Assembly (NCBI GenBank): GCA_949316495.1
Contig: OX439001.1
Span: 31,386,964 to 31,450,963, forward strand
DNA length: 64,000 bases
From: Amphiduros pacificus
Lineage: Eukaryota; Annelida; Polychaeta; Phyllodocida; Hesionidae
Direction: 5' to 3'
In this document: positions 32,526 to 46,335 of the stretch, piece after piece
How positions within the stretch are numbered: the first letter of the stretch is position 1
How the letters are laid out: each line of letters opens with the position of its first letter
The notes under the pieces: model-generated
The model's input: the letters and a program-made list of their open reading frames with translations, nothing else
Database searches by the model: none
What the model was told of the DNA's origin: nothing
Position numbers and translations under genes: made by a program

Positions 32526-35500
32526 GGTGATGTAGATGGTCATCCTGTGATTGTGATGTATATGGTCATTCTGTCATTGTGATATAGATGGTCATCCTGT
32601 CATTGTGATGTAGATGGTCATTCTGTCATGGTGATGTAGATGGTCATCCTGACATGGTGATGTAGATGATGATCCTGACATGGTGATGTAGATAGTCATC
32701 CTGCCATTGTGATGTAGATGGTCATCCTCTCATTGTGATGTATATGGTCATTCTGTCATTGTGATATAGATGGTCATCCTGTCATTGTGATGTAGATGGT
32801 AATTCTGTCATGGTGATGTAGATGGTCATCCTGACATGGTGATGTAGATGATGATCCTGACATGGTGTTGTAGATAGTCATCCTGCCATTGTGATGTAGA
32901 TGGTCATCCTCTCATTGTGATATATATGGTCATTCTGTCATTGTGATATAGATGGTCATCCTGCCATTGTGATGTAGATGGTAATTCTGTCATGGTGATG
33001 TAGATGGTCATCCTGACATGGTGATGTAGATGATGATCCTGTCATGGTGATGTAGATGGTCATCCTGTCATGGTGATGTAGATGGTCTTCCTCTCATTGT
33101 GATGTATATGGTCATTCTGTCATTGTGATATAGATGGTCATCCTGCCATTGTGATGTAGATGGTAATTCTGTCATGGTGATGTAGATGATGATCCTGACA
33201 TGGTGATGTAGATGGTCATCCTGTCGTGGTGATGTAGATGGTCATCCTGTCATTGTGATATAGATGGTCTTCCTGCCATTGTGATGTAGATGGTAATTCT
33301 GTCATGGTGATGTAGATGATGATCCTGACATGGTGATGTAGATGGTCATCCTGCCATTGTGATGTATATGGTTATTCTGTCATTGTGATATAGATGGTCT
33401 TCCTGCCATTGTGATGTAGATGATGATCCTGCCATTGTGATGTAGATGGTCATCCTGTCATTGTGATGTATATGGTCATTCTGTCATTGTGATATAGATG
33501 GTCATCCTGTCATTGTGATGTAGATGGTCATCCTGTCATGGTGATGTAGATGATGATCCTGACATGGTGATGTAGATGATGATCCTGACATGGTGATGTA
33601 GATAGTCATCCTGCCATTGTGATATAGATGGTCATCCTCTGATTGTGATGTAGATGGTCTTCCTGCCATTGTGATGTAGATGATGATCCTGCCATTGTGA
33701 TGTAGATGGTCATCCTCACATTGTGATGTATATGGTCATTCTGTCATTGTGATATAGATGGTCATCCTGCCATTGTGATGTAGATGGTAATTCTGTCATG
33801 GTGATGTAGATGATGATCCTGACATGGTGATGTAGATGGTCATCCTGTCATGGTGATGTAGATGGTCATCCTGTTATTGTGATATAGATGGTCTTCCTAC
33901 CATTGTGATGTAGATGATGATCCTGACATGGTGATGTAGATAGTCATCCTGCCATTGTGATGTAGATGGTCATCCTCTCATTGTGATGTATATGGTCATT
34001 CTGTCATTGTGATACAGATGGTCATCCTGCCATTGTGATGTAGATGGTAATTCTGTCATGGTGATGTAGATGATGATCCTGACATGGTGATGTAGATGAT
34101 GATCCTGACATGGTGATGTAGATGGTCATCCTTTCATTGTGATGTAGATGGTCATCCTGTCATTGTGATGTAGATGGTCATTCTGTCATTGTGATATAGA
34201 TGGTCTTCCTGCCATTGTGATGTAGATGATGATCCTGCCATTGTGATGTAGATGGTAATTCTGTCATGGTGATGTAGATGGTCTTTCTGCCATTGTGATG
34301 TAGATGGTAATTCTGTCATGGTGATGTAGATGGTCATCCTGTCATGGTGATGTAGATGGTCATCCAGTCATGGTGATGTATATGGTCATCCTGTCATTGT
34401 GATATAGATGGTCATCCTGTCATGGTGATGTAGATGGTCTTTCTGCCACTGTGATGTAGATGGTCATCCTGTCATTGTGATGTAGATGGTCATCCTGTCA
34501 TGGTGATGTAGATGGTCATCCTGTCATGGTGATGTAGATGGTCTTCCTCTCATTGTGATGTATATGGTCATTCTGTCATTGTGATATAGATGGTCATCCT
34601 GCCATTGTGATGTAGATGGTAATTCTGTCATGGTGATGTAGATGATGATCCTGACATGGTGATGTAGATGGTCATCCTGTCGTGGTGATGTAGATGGTCA
34701 TCCTGTCATTGTGATATAGATGGTCTTCCTGCCATTGTGATGTAGATGGTAATTCTGTCATGGTGATGTAGATGATGATCCTGACATGGTGATGTAGATG
34801 GTCATCCTGCCATTGTGATGAATATGGTCATTCTGTCATTGTGATATCGATGGTCTTCCTGCCATTGTGATGTAGATGATGATCCTGCCATTGTGATGTA
34901 GATGGTCATCCTGTCATTGTGATGTATATGGTCATCATGTCATTGTGATATAGATGGTCATCCTGTCATTGTGATGTAGATGGTCATCCTGTCATGGTGA
35001 TGTAGATGATGATCCTGACATGGTGATGTAGATGATGATCCTGACATGGTGATGTAGATAGTCATCCTGCCATTGTGATATAGATGGTCATCCTCTGATT
35101 GTGATGTAGATGGTCTTTCTGCCATTGTGATGTAGATGGTTATCTCGTCATTGTGATGTATATGGTCATTCTGTCATTGTGATGTAGATGGTCATCCTGC
35201 CATTGTGTTGTAGATGATGATCCTGACATGGTGATTTAGTTGGCAATCCTGTCATGGTGATGTAGATGGTCATCCTGACATGGTGATGTAGATGGTCATC
35301 CTGTCATGGTGATGTAGATGGTCATTCTGTCGTGGGGATGCAGATGATGATCCTGACATGGTGATGTTTATGGTCATCCTGTCATGGTGATGTAGATGGT
35401 CATCCTGACATGGTGATGTAGATGGTCATCCTGTCATGGTGATGTAGATGGTCATTCTGTCGTGGTGATGTAGATGGTCATCCTGACATGGTGATGTAGA

Positions 35501-36050
35501 TGGTCATCCTGTCATTGTGATGTATATGGTCATTCTGTCATTGTGATATAGGTGGTCATCCTGCCATTGTGATATAGATGGTCATCCTCTGATTGTGATG
35601 TAGATGGTCTTTCTGCCATTGTGATGTAGATGGTTATCTCGTCATTGTGATGTATATGGTCATTCTGTCATTGTGATGTATATGGTCATCCTGTCATTGT
35701 GATGTAGATGGTCATCCTGTCATGGTGATGTAGATGGTCTTCCTGTCATGGTGATGTAGATGGTCATCCTGTCATGGTGATGTAGATGGTCATTCTGTCA
35801 TTGTGATATAGATGGTCATTCTGTCATTGTGATGTAGATGGTCATCCTGTCATTGTGATGTATATGGTCATTCTGTCATTGTGATATAGATGGTCATCCT
35901 CTCATTGTGATGTATATGGTCACCCTCTCATTGTGATATAGATGGTCTTCATGCCATTGTGATGTAGATGGTCATTCTGTCATGGTGATGTAGATGATGA
36001 TCCTGTTATGGCAATCTAAATGATGCTCTTGTTATGGTGACATAGCTGAT
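32526..36050. repeat. 26-bp minisatellite, about 135 units
   Basis: 3.5 kb of 26-bp units with consensus 'gatgtagatggtcatcctgt' plus 'cattgt' or 'catggt'. Variants (gatatag, gtatatgg, gatgatgatcctgac, ggtaattctg, ggtcttcctgcc) are arranged in recurring blocks. The block at 33081-33670 recurs at 34537-35126, exactly 1456 bp (56 units) away, including the rare 'gtcgtggt' and 'ctctgattg' variants. Units decay at both edges. The 26-bp period cycles frames, so minus-strand ORFs are artefacts. Confidence 0.97.
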
Positions 36051-37259
36051 AATCATTCTTTGCTGATTTACTGTAATGATGAAAACGTTCTTGAGATAAG
36101 TTCAAGAAATCTCTGCGATATGCAGTAATTTGTGTGTTGCTTAATGCATTCGAGGAGCTTCTGACCTGCCCTGAGTCTAAGATTGTTAACTGCTATCTGA
36201 TTTAAGACATAAAGTTCCTTCGACTGATCTCATTAAGTGATGCAAAGCATAATAACCAAAGAACATTACCGAAATCTATATTTCATATCAAGCGTATCTC
36301 GCTTAGTGTTCTGACAAAATATATGGGTATGATTCTCTTACAATACTATGCCAAACGGGTCTAAATTAACAAAACAAGAATATGTATTTCATAGTATTTG
36401 TTCCCTTGTTTGATATGGTCACAAATATGTTCAATACAAACATGTTCTTTAAATAGATATCTAAAATCGTCACTATTTTAAAAGTCAATTTCTAACTATA
36501 AGTGTTTTATTTTCTTCTGGTTAACCATATCCAAATTATGATATAATTTTGATATGCCATTGTAGAAGTAGAAGTATGAGTTGATAATCATCCCTTGTAT
36601 CAAACAAGGAAAGTAGGGTTGGTGTGTGGTGGGAGTGATAAGGCCGCTTGGTAAATCTTGTGGCCACCAATCACCATAAAGCTTGATTGAATGAGCTGCC
36701 TATTACGCCGGGAGCTGTCTGTCTTATCATCCAGACTATTATCGCACATGTCCTTACTTAGAATACCATGAAACACACTTCAACCATTCTTAGAAATCAT
36801 TCGTTGCCACCATGAGGACAGAACTTTATTTGTAATAATAGTCCGCCAAATTAAGCAAAGTGAGATGGACAGACAAGCGAACACAGAAAAGGTGTTGTCA
36901 CTCACCCGTTACAAAGAAAGTAGCTTCAATGGATATGACTTGTCTTTATGGAATGGATCCCGACGATCGAATGGGCAAGCCATCACTTTTGAACGGCATA
37001 AAGAAAAGTCTATTTAGTGCATAAAAGTGGTCTAACGTTGACATGCTCAAGTCTGGCCTCGTGACCAACGTTTAAAATACATGATATCATCTTGAAATCT
37101 TCAGCTTTGTATACATGAAAACTAGTTCTCGGATCGTTTCTTGTTTATTTCCTCGTGTTCCTACGATTTCAGAACTGTTTAAATCATTGCTATAAGCTTA
37201 TCATCTGAGAAGATAATAATAAAAACTCGACTTTACTATTTTAATCTAATATAATCTAA
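36051..37259. other. Intergenic DNA, no gene seen
   Basis: No repeat or ORF recognised. Confidence 0.4.
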
Positions 37260-37360
37260 TTACAATATATTATAATCTATTTTGTTATTATCTAATATAT
37301 TATAATCTATTTTGTTCGAATCTAATATATTATAATCTATTTTGTTCGAATCTAATATAA
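37260..37360. repeat. 30-bp AT-rich tandem repeat, 3.3 copies
   Basis: Units of 'tataatctattttgttcgaa' plus 'tctaatatat', with the two right copies identical. Confidence 0.9.
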
Positions 37361-37745
37361 GATATGTGTTATATTCTATTCTAATAGAATGTCTTTGGTC
37401 AATCTTAATCTTGTGAGGTTTCACGAAGAAAATTAAGATGAAATCTTCATAGTGAGGTTTTATTTGATCGATGTCAATGTCAGAACATGTAGAATTAAAT
37501 TATTTGTTGTTCTTAGATTTCTGTTCTCTTATTTTTGCAGGACTTAAACAATTAAAGAAGACAGGGATTTTTGGAGCCAAGACACCTTTGCTTAGTAACT
37601 ATAACATGGAGGCTACAAAGCTGACCATATCAAGATTTAATACTCTATTTTAAACTTCGAGTAAGTTGGCCACGAGGGCAACCTTGAGCATGTTATCATT
37701 GTGAGGTCATGGTAATTTTGGCTCATGACATGCTCTTGCTCCGTC

Positions 37746-38182
37746 GTGTTCTCCAATCACCAATCTGCAAAGCCCAGACAGGTGATCTGGAGGGGTTTGT
37801 GGAACGTGCAGGATCTCATCTATTTCAACCAAAGAAAAGTTTGGTGGAGTTGAGAAGAGCTCTAGTGACGTAAAAGGTCGCCAGCTGCAAAGACTAAGGT
37901 AAAACCATTTAAACTTTCAAATTAAACAGGTTTGACTCAGTTTTTGCAGGTGACGACTGATTTCAAGGATTTATTATTTTTTTATTTAATGTCATCCTAA
38001 GAATAATCAAGCTTTTTTGGAAGATTTTAGATATAATCATACATAAAATATGAATTAGCACTGTAAGAGTTGTGTATTTAAAAAAATCTCATGCAAACTG
38101 GATTATACATAAAAAGCAATAAACTCAGACCTCTCCAGATCACCTATCTGGGCTTTGCCGATTGGTGATTGGAGAACACTAG
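37746..38182 (+). mobile_element. hAT-like MITE, copy 1
   Basis: A 437-bp element with ~50-bp terminal inverted repeats: left 'gtgttctccaatcaccaat', 'gcccagacaggtgatctgg'; right end 'ccagatcacctatctgggc', 'attggtgattggagaacact'. The interior matches the copy at 40509 in reverse orientation ('aacgtgcagg', 'ggtggagttga'). It has no ORF. Its flanks 'gctccgtc' and 'cctccgtc' are similar but not a clean duplication. Confidence 0.8.
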
Positions 38183-40508
38183 CTCCTCCGTCTCCATGCT
38201 TGATATGTCGCAATATTCTCATATGACAGCATTGTGCGCATGTGTCTCGCTCTGGAGGAAATATGTACGAGTGTTATTATGGGCTCGAACAGCTTTACAC
38301 GATATATTTTGCAGATATGCGGAACCATTCTCTTGCCCTGCTGCACTCGCTCGTGTACCAATAAAGCATATGCAATAAAAGGTGACCCCGGGGCGATGGG
38401 CAGCCGGTCAGACAAACCCATTTCTTGCATTGCTTTTGAAACTGTCATGGAATATAAGGAATTATGTTTACAGAAAATACAGCAAGATCACATTCTATTT
38501 GAAGTTAGTGTTTTCATATCTGAAGTCAACATCAAGATAAGGTTAACGTGGCTGAAACAAAATTATTGTAATTCCCGGACTAACATTGATGGCACACGTA
38601 CCCTGGGGTAACTATAGAAACCACAAAGTAATACAAGTCACATGCCGAGGTCGTCATCAAACCCACTTTCTGAGCCAATGTCCTTGAGCGCGCTTGGCGT
38701 CCCCGCGGGTCGGGCAGGATCGGGCAGGATCGGGCGCCCCGCTGATTACTTTTATTGCTTTATGTGCGTTGTTCAACCTGCACAATTTCCTTTCAACTGA
38801 AACTGCTCAGTGGGAAGCACGATATAATGAAATATCTTCTTGTATTTCAAATTCATTTTGCCCATGATTCCTTGTTCGTCATCTAAAATAAAATTAGCAT
38901 TTCGATGAAATGCCAACAAAAAGCCATTTAGCATTTTATCAAATCTGTGTGAGGCGCATTGAAGTAGCTCAAAAGAGACAATATAAAATACAGATGATAT
39001 TTCATTCGTGTATGTAAATACATGCAAATTGCATTAAACGTGGCGCTGTCCAAAACCACCCAGCATATGTGTATAATTGCTCGCCAGAGGTCCGTTGCAA
39101 GTAGATATCTATTTTGCCAGAGGGCCAGTGTGAATCTATAGGCATGTTATATGTGTATAATCGCTTGCTCCACAGTAAGCTGTGAGCATATATGACAGTC
39201 CCTGGGCGAAATTATCAAAAATGAGTTTACATAAGATTTAGACACAATAAGGCATAAAAAATACCACTTTCGATATCAAATTACCTTTTTAAAGAGTCGC
39301 TGAATGACCTCCAGACTACTTTAACCTTGGGAGAGGTCATATCAACAAAGAGTAGCTTGCTTGCAAATGTGGAAAGGAAAGAGAGGTAAAAAGGTACTGG
39401 AAATGAAGCCAAATTAGCCAAGCATGAGATGGCCAGGAGGCAGATTCTTGAATTCGTTCTAAATAAGGCCCAAGTGGGAAAGAGACCATTCGAAGCGAGA
39501 TGCAGATCTTATACTTGGTGCCACAACAGAGTGTTCTACACCGATGTTTTTTTTTTGCAAATCACCCCTGTGCCGAACTACTTTCTTTTTATCTTTTTAA
39601 AAGATTGTTTAAATATATTTGTGTACAAATGTCGTAAAATTTGTCAATTATATAATAAATATAATTAGTTATAATTAAATTATTTGTTAATTTCTCTGAT
39701 ATGAACATGATGACTGTCTGGGGTTATTTTGACCTGGAGCAGACCCAATGTTTAGATTTGGGTCATAGGGACCTTGAAACACAGACAGGTGCGACCCCTG
39801 TTGGCAGAGACTTTGGGAATTTTGAAACCGATGACTGTCTACCCAGTTGAGACCGAATTACACCCATTTCATATAGTGATTTATCAGTGGCCTAGTTTAA
39901 CTGCATGCATTAATATAAAATTAATGTAAATGAGCTGAGAACTGAAATGAGCCACAAACAACATAGTTCTGCACTTATTACCATGTTTTCACCGCTTTGC
40001 TTTGAAGATAAAGTTGATTGCAAACCCCATCTATCTGCAGTGGACATAGGTTCATGCAGTGTACAGGGAGACATATCTCTCTCATTGATTCTGGTGGAAG
40101 GATCACTCTCATCCTTCGATCTTGAGATCCTTCCACCAGAGCCAACTTGAGTTGAATCACATGTTCTCGCCTTAATAACTACATATATGTACATGATTGT
40201 TTTCTGTATAGGTAATACGGTCACTTATTTTCAGGCATTTACTGCTTGTTGGTCAGGAGCTCATATTACTCAGATGTGAAGGAATGTCAACTCCATCTTT
40301 AGATCCATTGGGAAAACAGCTATACTTATAAAACATAGCCACTGTTAATGGAAACAAAATCGACTCTCTTTCACTGCTGCAATTTAAGACAAAACAATTA
40401 GAATAAAGCAAAGAATGTTTTTTCTCTGATCTGGGATAAAGTAACATGTATCTAATGGAATATAAAAAGGCACCATTGAAAGGCGTGTGTTATGCGCTCC
40501 CACTTCCG
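38183..40508. other. Intergenic DNA, no gene seen
   Basis: Holds a short 'gggcaggatc' duplication near 38715 and a 15-bp-arm hairpin at 40090-40140. ORFs at 38169-38611, 39429-39668 and 39910-40224 carry no recognisable domain. Confidence 0.4.
40090..40140. other. Perfect 15-bp inverted repeat (hairpin)
   Basis: 'tctggtggaaggatc' at 40090-40104 is the exact reverse complement of 40126-40140, with a 21-bp loop. It could be a transcribed hairpin or a decayed MITE core. No flanking duplication was seen. Confidence 0.8.
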
Positions 40509-40950
40509 CTAGTGTTCTCCAATCACCAATCGGCAAAAACCAGATATGTGTTCTGGAAACGTCTGACTTTTTCACTTTTATGCCGAAAATGCCTAATCCT
40601 GTTTGCATGAGATTTTTCAAATACCCAACTCTTTAAATGGTAATTTATGTTTTATTTATGATTATATCTAAAACCTACAAAAAGGGCTTGGTTATTCTTT
40701 GGATTACATTAAATAAAGAAAATATTTACACTTGATATTAGTTGCCAGCTGCAGAAACTGAGTCAAACCTGTATAATTTGGACGTTTAAACTGGTTTGAC
40801 TGTTTTTGCAGCTGGCTACTACCAACTCCACTGGAGCTCTATCAACTCCACCAAACTTATTTTGGTTGGAATAGAAGAGACCCTGCACGTTCCACAAACC
40901 CCTCCAGATCACCTGTCTGGGCTTTGCCAATTGGTGTTTAGAGAACATTT
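40509..40950 (-). mobile_element. hAT-like MITE, copy 2, perfect 8-bp TSD
   Basis: Starts 'ctagtgttctccaatcacca' and ends '...ccaattggtgtttagagaac'. The target duplication 'cacttccg' at 40501-40508 is repeated exactly at 40951-40958; an 8-bp duplication is the hAT hallmark. Its interior is copy 1 reversed. Near 40742-40807 is an internal inverted repeat: 'ccagctgcagaaactg' and 'tttttgcagctgg' flank 'gtcaaacc...ggtttgac'. Non-autonomous. Confidence 0.88.
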
Positions 40951-40958
40951 CACTTCCG

Positions 40959-43900
40959 CGTAACAAGGATGACATCTGGCGGGGAGAAATGTCTCAATGA
41001 ACACTCCATGGCACGTGTGTTAGCTTGTCAATCACTGCATGAGTACATATACATGTACTAATATTACAGTAAAATGAAAATATTTTTTATAACACACTGC
41101 TAGATAAGGACCATTAAACCGACTGTAAAATGTTTTCTGCTTTCTCTTAATTGGAGGTTTATCAACAGATATTCTCCTCATCACAAATAAATCACACCAG
41201 TGAAGCATCTTTGTTTGACCCTTCTCCTTTCAGGTGAAATTAAATCATAACAGTGTCTAACTATCGGTCTCCCGATATAACCAAATGACATGTACATATT
41301 AAACAGAAGTTATCTATGTTTGAAGGGGTATCAGCATAGTTTTGGAATGACCTTTGTTACAATCACATCACGTTGACGGTACCTGGGCAATAGTGCACTG
41401 CAGATACCATGCAAAATTCAGTTAAATGACATAAACAAGTATTTACTGTAAAATAAGTAAAATGGACTAGGCACCAGATCTCGTCATTCTTTACACTATG
41501 ATTGTTTACACTATGATTGTTTTCAGTTACATTTTGTATAATTCACTCCAACTTATTCGTTGAATTAACAAACCATTTATTTCTATGCTATATGTGTACA
41601 ATATAACTTTGTGAAACTAAACATTATAAAACCGTAATTATGACAATCATATGGATGTTATTAATTACCCTTGCACGAACCCTACCTTTCCCCATCTTTC
41701 AACTTGACACTTTTCCTTAATACAAATGTTCTGTTAATTCCTCATATCACTCCAGTATGGGGATGAACAAAGTGTGCCTTTGTAATAATACAAATAATAC
41801 AAAAAAATAAAACTGTCTGGCAACTCTGTCCTGTAGATTGGAAATAGACTGAACTATGATATTAAGATTGATATTAACTTTGCCCGATATCAGAAATATT
41901 TGCAAAATTAAAAGATATATTTTTGATTAGGGAAGCAGGAAAAACATAATTGTGAGAATTTCTTCATATCAGCCAAATTATAGTTGCAAATTGCAAATAA
42001 AGTCTGGCGGCAAAGGGTTCTGTCCAATTTGCTAAGGGTTCTGTCCAATTTGAAAATATATGCAAAATCAAAGTCAGGAGTAAAGATAATGGTAATATGA
42101 GAACTAATAAATTACGATTTTATAAATGTAGTAAAATTGTTTTATTCTGTATTGGTCACAAGTATTATTACCAAGAGTAACCTGGAGACGCCCGGTGACA
42201 AAGGTTCTGTGCTGGCCAGAGATAGCTTTGATCTCTTGTTAGCTTTTATCTCTTGTTTTAAACTTTCAGTATTCAAAAGAACAAGATGCCTGATGTTTCG
42301 CACTGTTAAAACAAATGTCAAATTATGCACTAGTTATGCTGAGCTATCAAAATCTTGTATAATGGAGGAATGTAGATGTTAAATACTGCAGTTTGCGTAA
42401 ATGCGTTTTGTGAACTTCTGTGATTGGTGCTTTAAATGCCATACTTCATATATTGTCTGACAAAGAATTTAAGCATGTAATCCATTGTTATGAATAATAT
42501 ATATGTCTCATAAAATTTGACATATATCATATGTGCACACATATTTACATTTATATTATTAAAAAAATTAAATAGTTCTATAAATACAACTTTTCCAATA
42601 GTTTTCTATTCTCGATGTGTTGGTGACTTACTTGGGGAGTTTGCCCGATGACAAGACACTTGCGAGGCCCAAAGAACTTATCGATTGGAATCGATAGGAT
42701 GTTATTCATTGTGTATGTGTGGGTAGGCGAGTTTCTGCAGGCTGACGTCGACTGAGGGCGGCCGATGTACGTAAGGCAGCATCATTGGCTGCGCAAGGAT
42801 GAGGAGGCCCTATGTCCTCATTCTTGCCTGTGGCATTCCAGTGTGCCTTCCTCGCATCCACTCCTCTTGTCCACATTAAAAGCTAATGGAGGGTCTCCTT
42901 GCTCTATTTCACTCGTGCACTGTGCAGTGAGCAAATATGTTTTGTCGTCTTAGCGACTTTACTTAAAACAGACCATTACACACAAAGACATTAAGATGAG
43001 GAAAATATATACACCTCATTATCATGCAAACATTTTATATATTAGATTATGAAGAGGTTGATGATTAAATTAGTGGCTTGATGACTCACAAGAGAGATCA
43101 ACAATTGATTACCATGATGTCAGATGAACTGACTATATGTTGATTAGATGCATAATTATTACTTGATTATATGCCTTCATTTCCATGGTTACTAATTTAT
43201 TAGTAAAAGGTTTGGTATATTTCTATGCTGAGGTGTGCACTTCTAAGAGGTATTTTTTCAGCATGTGAGTGCATGTGAGTCATGTGTATGTTTCTTGAAA
43301 TGTGTTCATTAATTCAGATTATTGTCCATCAACAACCATAAATGTTACATCATGACAACAAAAATGATATGTTTGATCTGTTTCAAATTTTTTCCTTACA
43401 ATGTATATAAGAATGCAATGCTTATCCACCAGGTGGCAGGCTGATTAAACTTTTGTATATAAACAAAATCAATTACTCATTTGGTAACTTGTGAACTGAG
43501 CAATATCAAAGAATCTTTCCATGAAGTGGACTATTTTTGGTATCCATAAATGTATGTGCTGCAGTAAGGTCATGCAAGATTATGTAAACAACTAACATGT
43601 GGATTTCGAAAGGGACTTGCAAAACTAGGTACTGACAGGAAATTCTATGAATATGTTTGTGACAGTATGATTCTAGAGGTTTGAGACCTCACCATGACCC
43701 TCTCACTTACTGACTGCCTACAAATGTCACTATGTAAATTACTCTCCATCGCAGATCCAGGATTTATACCTTTAATTAAGTATAGGATAAGGTATGGTCA
43801 CATGGTCATTACACATGGTATATACATGGTATATATACAAGATTATACACAGATTATACAAGTAATGAACGAGTGGCCATACCTTATCTGTTTTAAAAGT

Positions 43901-44172
43901 ATGGACTGATGATTTGAGTACATATTCTGAAGTTCAATATATTGATATCAGTACATGAATGTATATTTCATGCCTATCACATGCTATAATCAATTTCAAT
44001 TTCCCCAAATTTCAAAATCATTCTTTTCAACAGGAAATATACAAAGCCATTTACTTTTAATCACACTTTGGATAAGAAATGAATGAGCTTTGATTTCAAT
44101 TTTCACCATCATATACTGGTTGGATAAGAAAATAATCACCACAAGCAATATCAAAACTGAAATATGTCACAC
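40959..44172. other. Intergenic DNA, no gene seen
   Basis: AT-rich. It contains small local duplications ('gggttctgtccaatttg' twice near 42015-42055; 'actatgattgttt' twice near 41500) and chance ORFs (42137-42382, 42765-42953, 43694-43909). Confidence 0.4.
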
Positions 44173-44372
44173 NNNNNNNNNNNNNNNNNNNNNNNNNNNN
44201 NNNNNNNNNNNNNNNNNNNNNNNNNNNNNNNNNNNNNNNNNNNNNNNNNNNNNNNNNNNNNNNNNNNNNNNNNNNNNNNNNNNNNNNNNNNNNNNNNNNN
44301 NNNNNNNNNNNNNNNNNNNNNNNNNNNNNNNNNNNNNNNNNNNNNNNNNNNNNNNNNNNNNNNNNNNNNNNN
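44173..44372. other. Assembly gap (200 N)
   Basis: Exactly 200 N, a typical placeholder length, so the true distance is unknown. ORFs that span it are meaningless. Confidence 0.99.
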
Positions 44373-44530
44373 TGATCCATACGGTAATTGCATGCTAATA
44401 TTTTTGGAGCAAATCTATACAAGGAACAACATATACGTATCGAAGCAGGAATGAGTCGACCTCGCCATGCACAGTATATGCAAATGAATAATATGAAACA
44501 CAAACTGTGCTTTTGATTTCACTCATTCTG

Positions 44531-44610
44531 GTGTTTGTTTGTTTTGTTTGTTTGTTTGGGGTTTTACATCACTTTCAACATTATTTCAGTCATTTCGTGA
44601 CGAGACATGT
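44531..44610 (-). mobile_element. tRNA-SINE 3' end fragment
   Basis: Only the tail and final body block remain: GTTT repeats, then 'ggggttttacatcactttca', 'acattatttcagtcatttcg' and 'tgacgagac'. Truncated after about 80 bp. Confidence 0.85.
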
Positions 44611-44734
44611 CATGCCTATTGTGGCAGAGGTAGTATTTGTAATTGACTTGACTACTAAATTGTTGGCATATATCAGGAAATCCAACTGAGACTAAAGACA
44701 TTTAATAAAAAGGAACATCATTCAACATAGTGAT

Positions 44735-45056
44735 TTGTTTGTCTGTTTGATTGGGGTTTTATATAACTTTCAACATTACTTCAGTCATTTTGTGATGAGA
44801 CCTACTTGTAGCAGATATAGTGCTGCCTCACTGAATTGTCATGTCACAGGTCCTTGACATGACAACTCACCCAGTCACAGATTTACAAGGACAACGGGTT
44901 AACCCTTTAGGCACAGGCCTCAGCTCATGTGTGAAATTGTATCATGAATTCAATCTCGGCATGGCCGGGGATTGAACCCACAACCTTTTGATCACCACAG
45001 AGGAACTAGTGCTAATAAGCTAGCACTCTAGCCAACTATGCCATGGCCCGTGGCCC
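44735..45056 (-). mobile_element. Full-length tRNA-SINE with 13-bp TSD
   Basis: Complete copy in reverse: tail at 44735-44755, body, and a head ending in 'ccatggcccgtggcc'. The hairpin insert is present ('caccacagaggaactagtgc'). The target duplication 'tcaacatagtgat' (44722-44734) matches 'tcaatatagtgat' (45057-45069) with one mismatch. Confidence 0.95.
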
Positions 45057-45069
45057 TCAATATAGTGAT

Positions 45070-46249
45070 ATATATACTATATATATTATCTAGTGACATG
45101 TATTTTAAATAATTTACAAATTGACATGAATGAAATTATATTTCAAGGGCTTGAATTTTAAGAATGATATCAAGAGACAAGATTTGTTCAAAGGCTTGAA
45201 ATTTAAGAATTAAATCTCTGCTCCAAAAAGGTTCAGCTGAACTGGTTTGCACTTGAAATTCAAGCTATTCTAAAAACACCTGAATTATAAATAGAAAAAA
45301 CTACATTTGAAAAAGATAAGACAAAAGACAAACTGTTTGCATTTCCAAGCTCAAAGCACTTGTAAGTGTCAATTGGCATATTCATGATCTGTATTGTATA
45401 TCATTCTGTTCCATATATCAAACTAATGTATTAACTATTTAACACCAGATGTCATCCATGCATTGTAAAACAAATGGAAAATTTTACAAGGTATAACCTT
45501 TTGATACACCATGTTAGCCTGTTACTATTGACACCCAAAATCAACAATCAGCCATCTTTGTTAGTGTCCCAAGTGGATCAAGACAAAACAAACTCAAACT
45601 CAAAACAGGTATGTAATACAAATAAGCCAATCCAATATTTATATTATCATGATTATGTTATCTTTTTCCCATATTAACTGTATATTATTATTAAGTATAT
45701 CAGAATGTTTCCCATATAGTATGTACAATGTATTGGACCATTTTGTATTTCCCTCCAATGGGTATGTCAGATGACTGTATTTCGGTGGCAAGTTTGAATA
45801 TTAGAATCCATTGCAATCAAATGCCATCCTATGATTTTATGATTACTAATGTATTGTATCCTATTGCTATCATCATTCGGTATAATTTGGTAATAATATT
45901 TCATTGCATGTTTATCATACTTTTGCAGTTATTTGCCTTGAATGTGTCAATAAATCTCACAAATCCACAACTGCACACCTTCTGATCAAAACAGGAACCA
46001 CTGACCCAGTTTATTGGAGAGAAGAAAATGAAGAACAAAATTGTGAACAGTTGTTAGTCTCTAATGGATGTATATTGTGCCAAATATGAATGTGACCAAG
46101 TTTGAGAGTGCATAGTATGGTGGAGCAAGGATACAAACAAGAAGTTTAAAGGAGAGAAGCAAGTGCTTGAATGGTTGCCCAAGAAGCCCTGGTAACCATT
46201 TTATGTGTGTACACTCTGCAGAGGAGCTAATATGACCATTGATATGATA
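45070..46249. other. Intergenic DNA, no gene seen
   Basis: AT-rich. The LINE 5' UTR may begin somewhere after 46000, but no boundary is visible. Confidence 0.4.
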
Positions 46250-46335
46250 CAGTTTGCCATAGATGCTTTGACAGGCATGGTATCCCAACCAAGCTTCTCC
46301 TAGAAGAGGATAGTGAATCTGATAAGAATGAGGAA

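Noticed and set aside
34152-34337. Thr/Ile-rich ORF in the 26-bp array
   Set aside because: A frame-cycling artefact of a 26-bp period.
32526-36050. CRISPR-like array
   Set aside because: The repeats are contiguous with no unique spacers and the context is eukaryotic; the same holds for the other arrays.
44090-44503. ORFs across the gap
   Set aside because: They consist of translated N; the reading frame through an arbitrary 200-N gap has no meaning.
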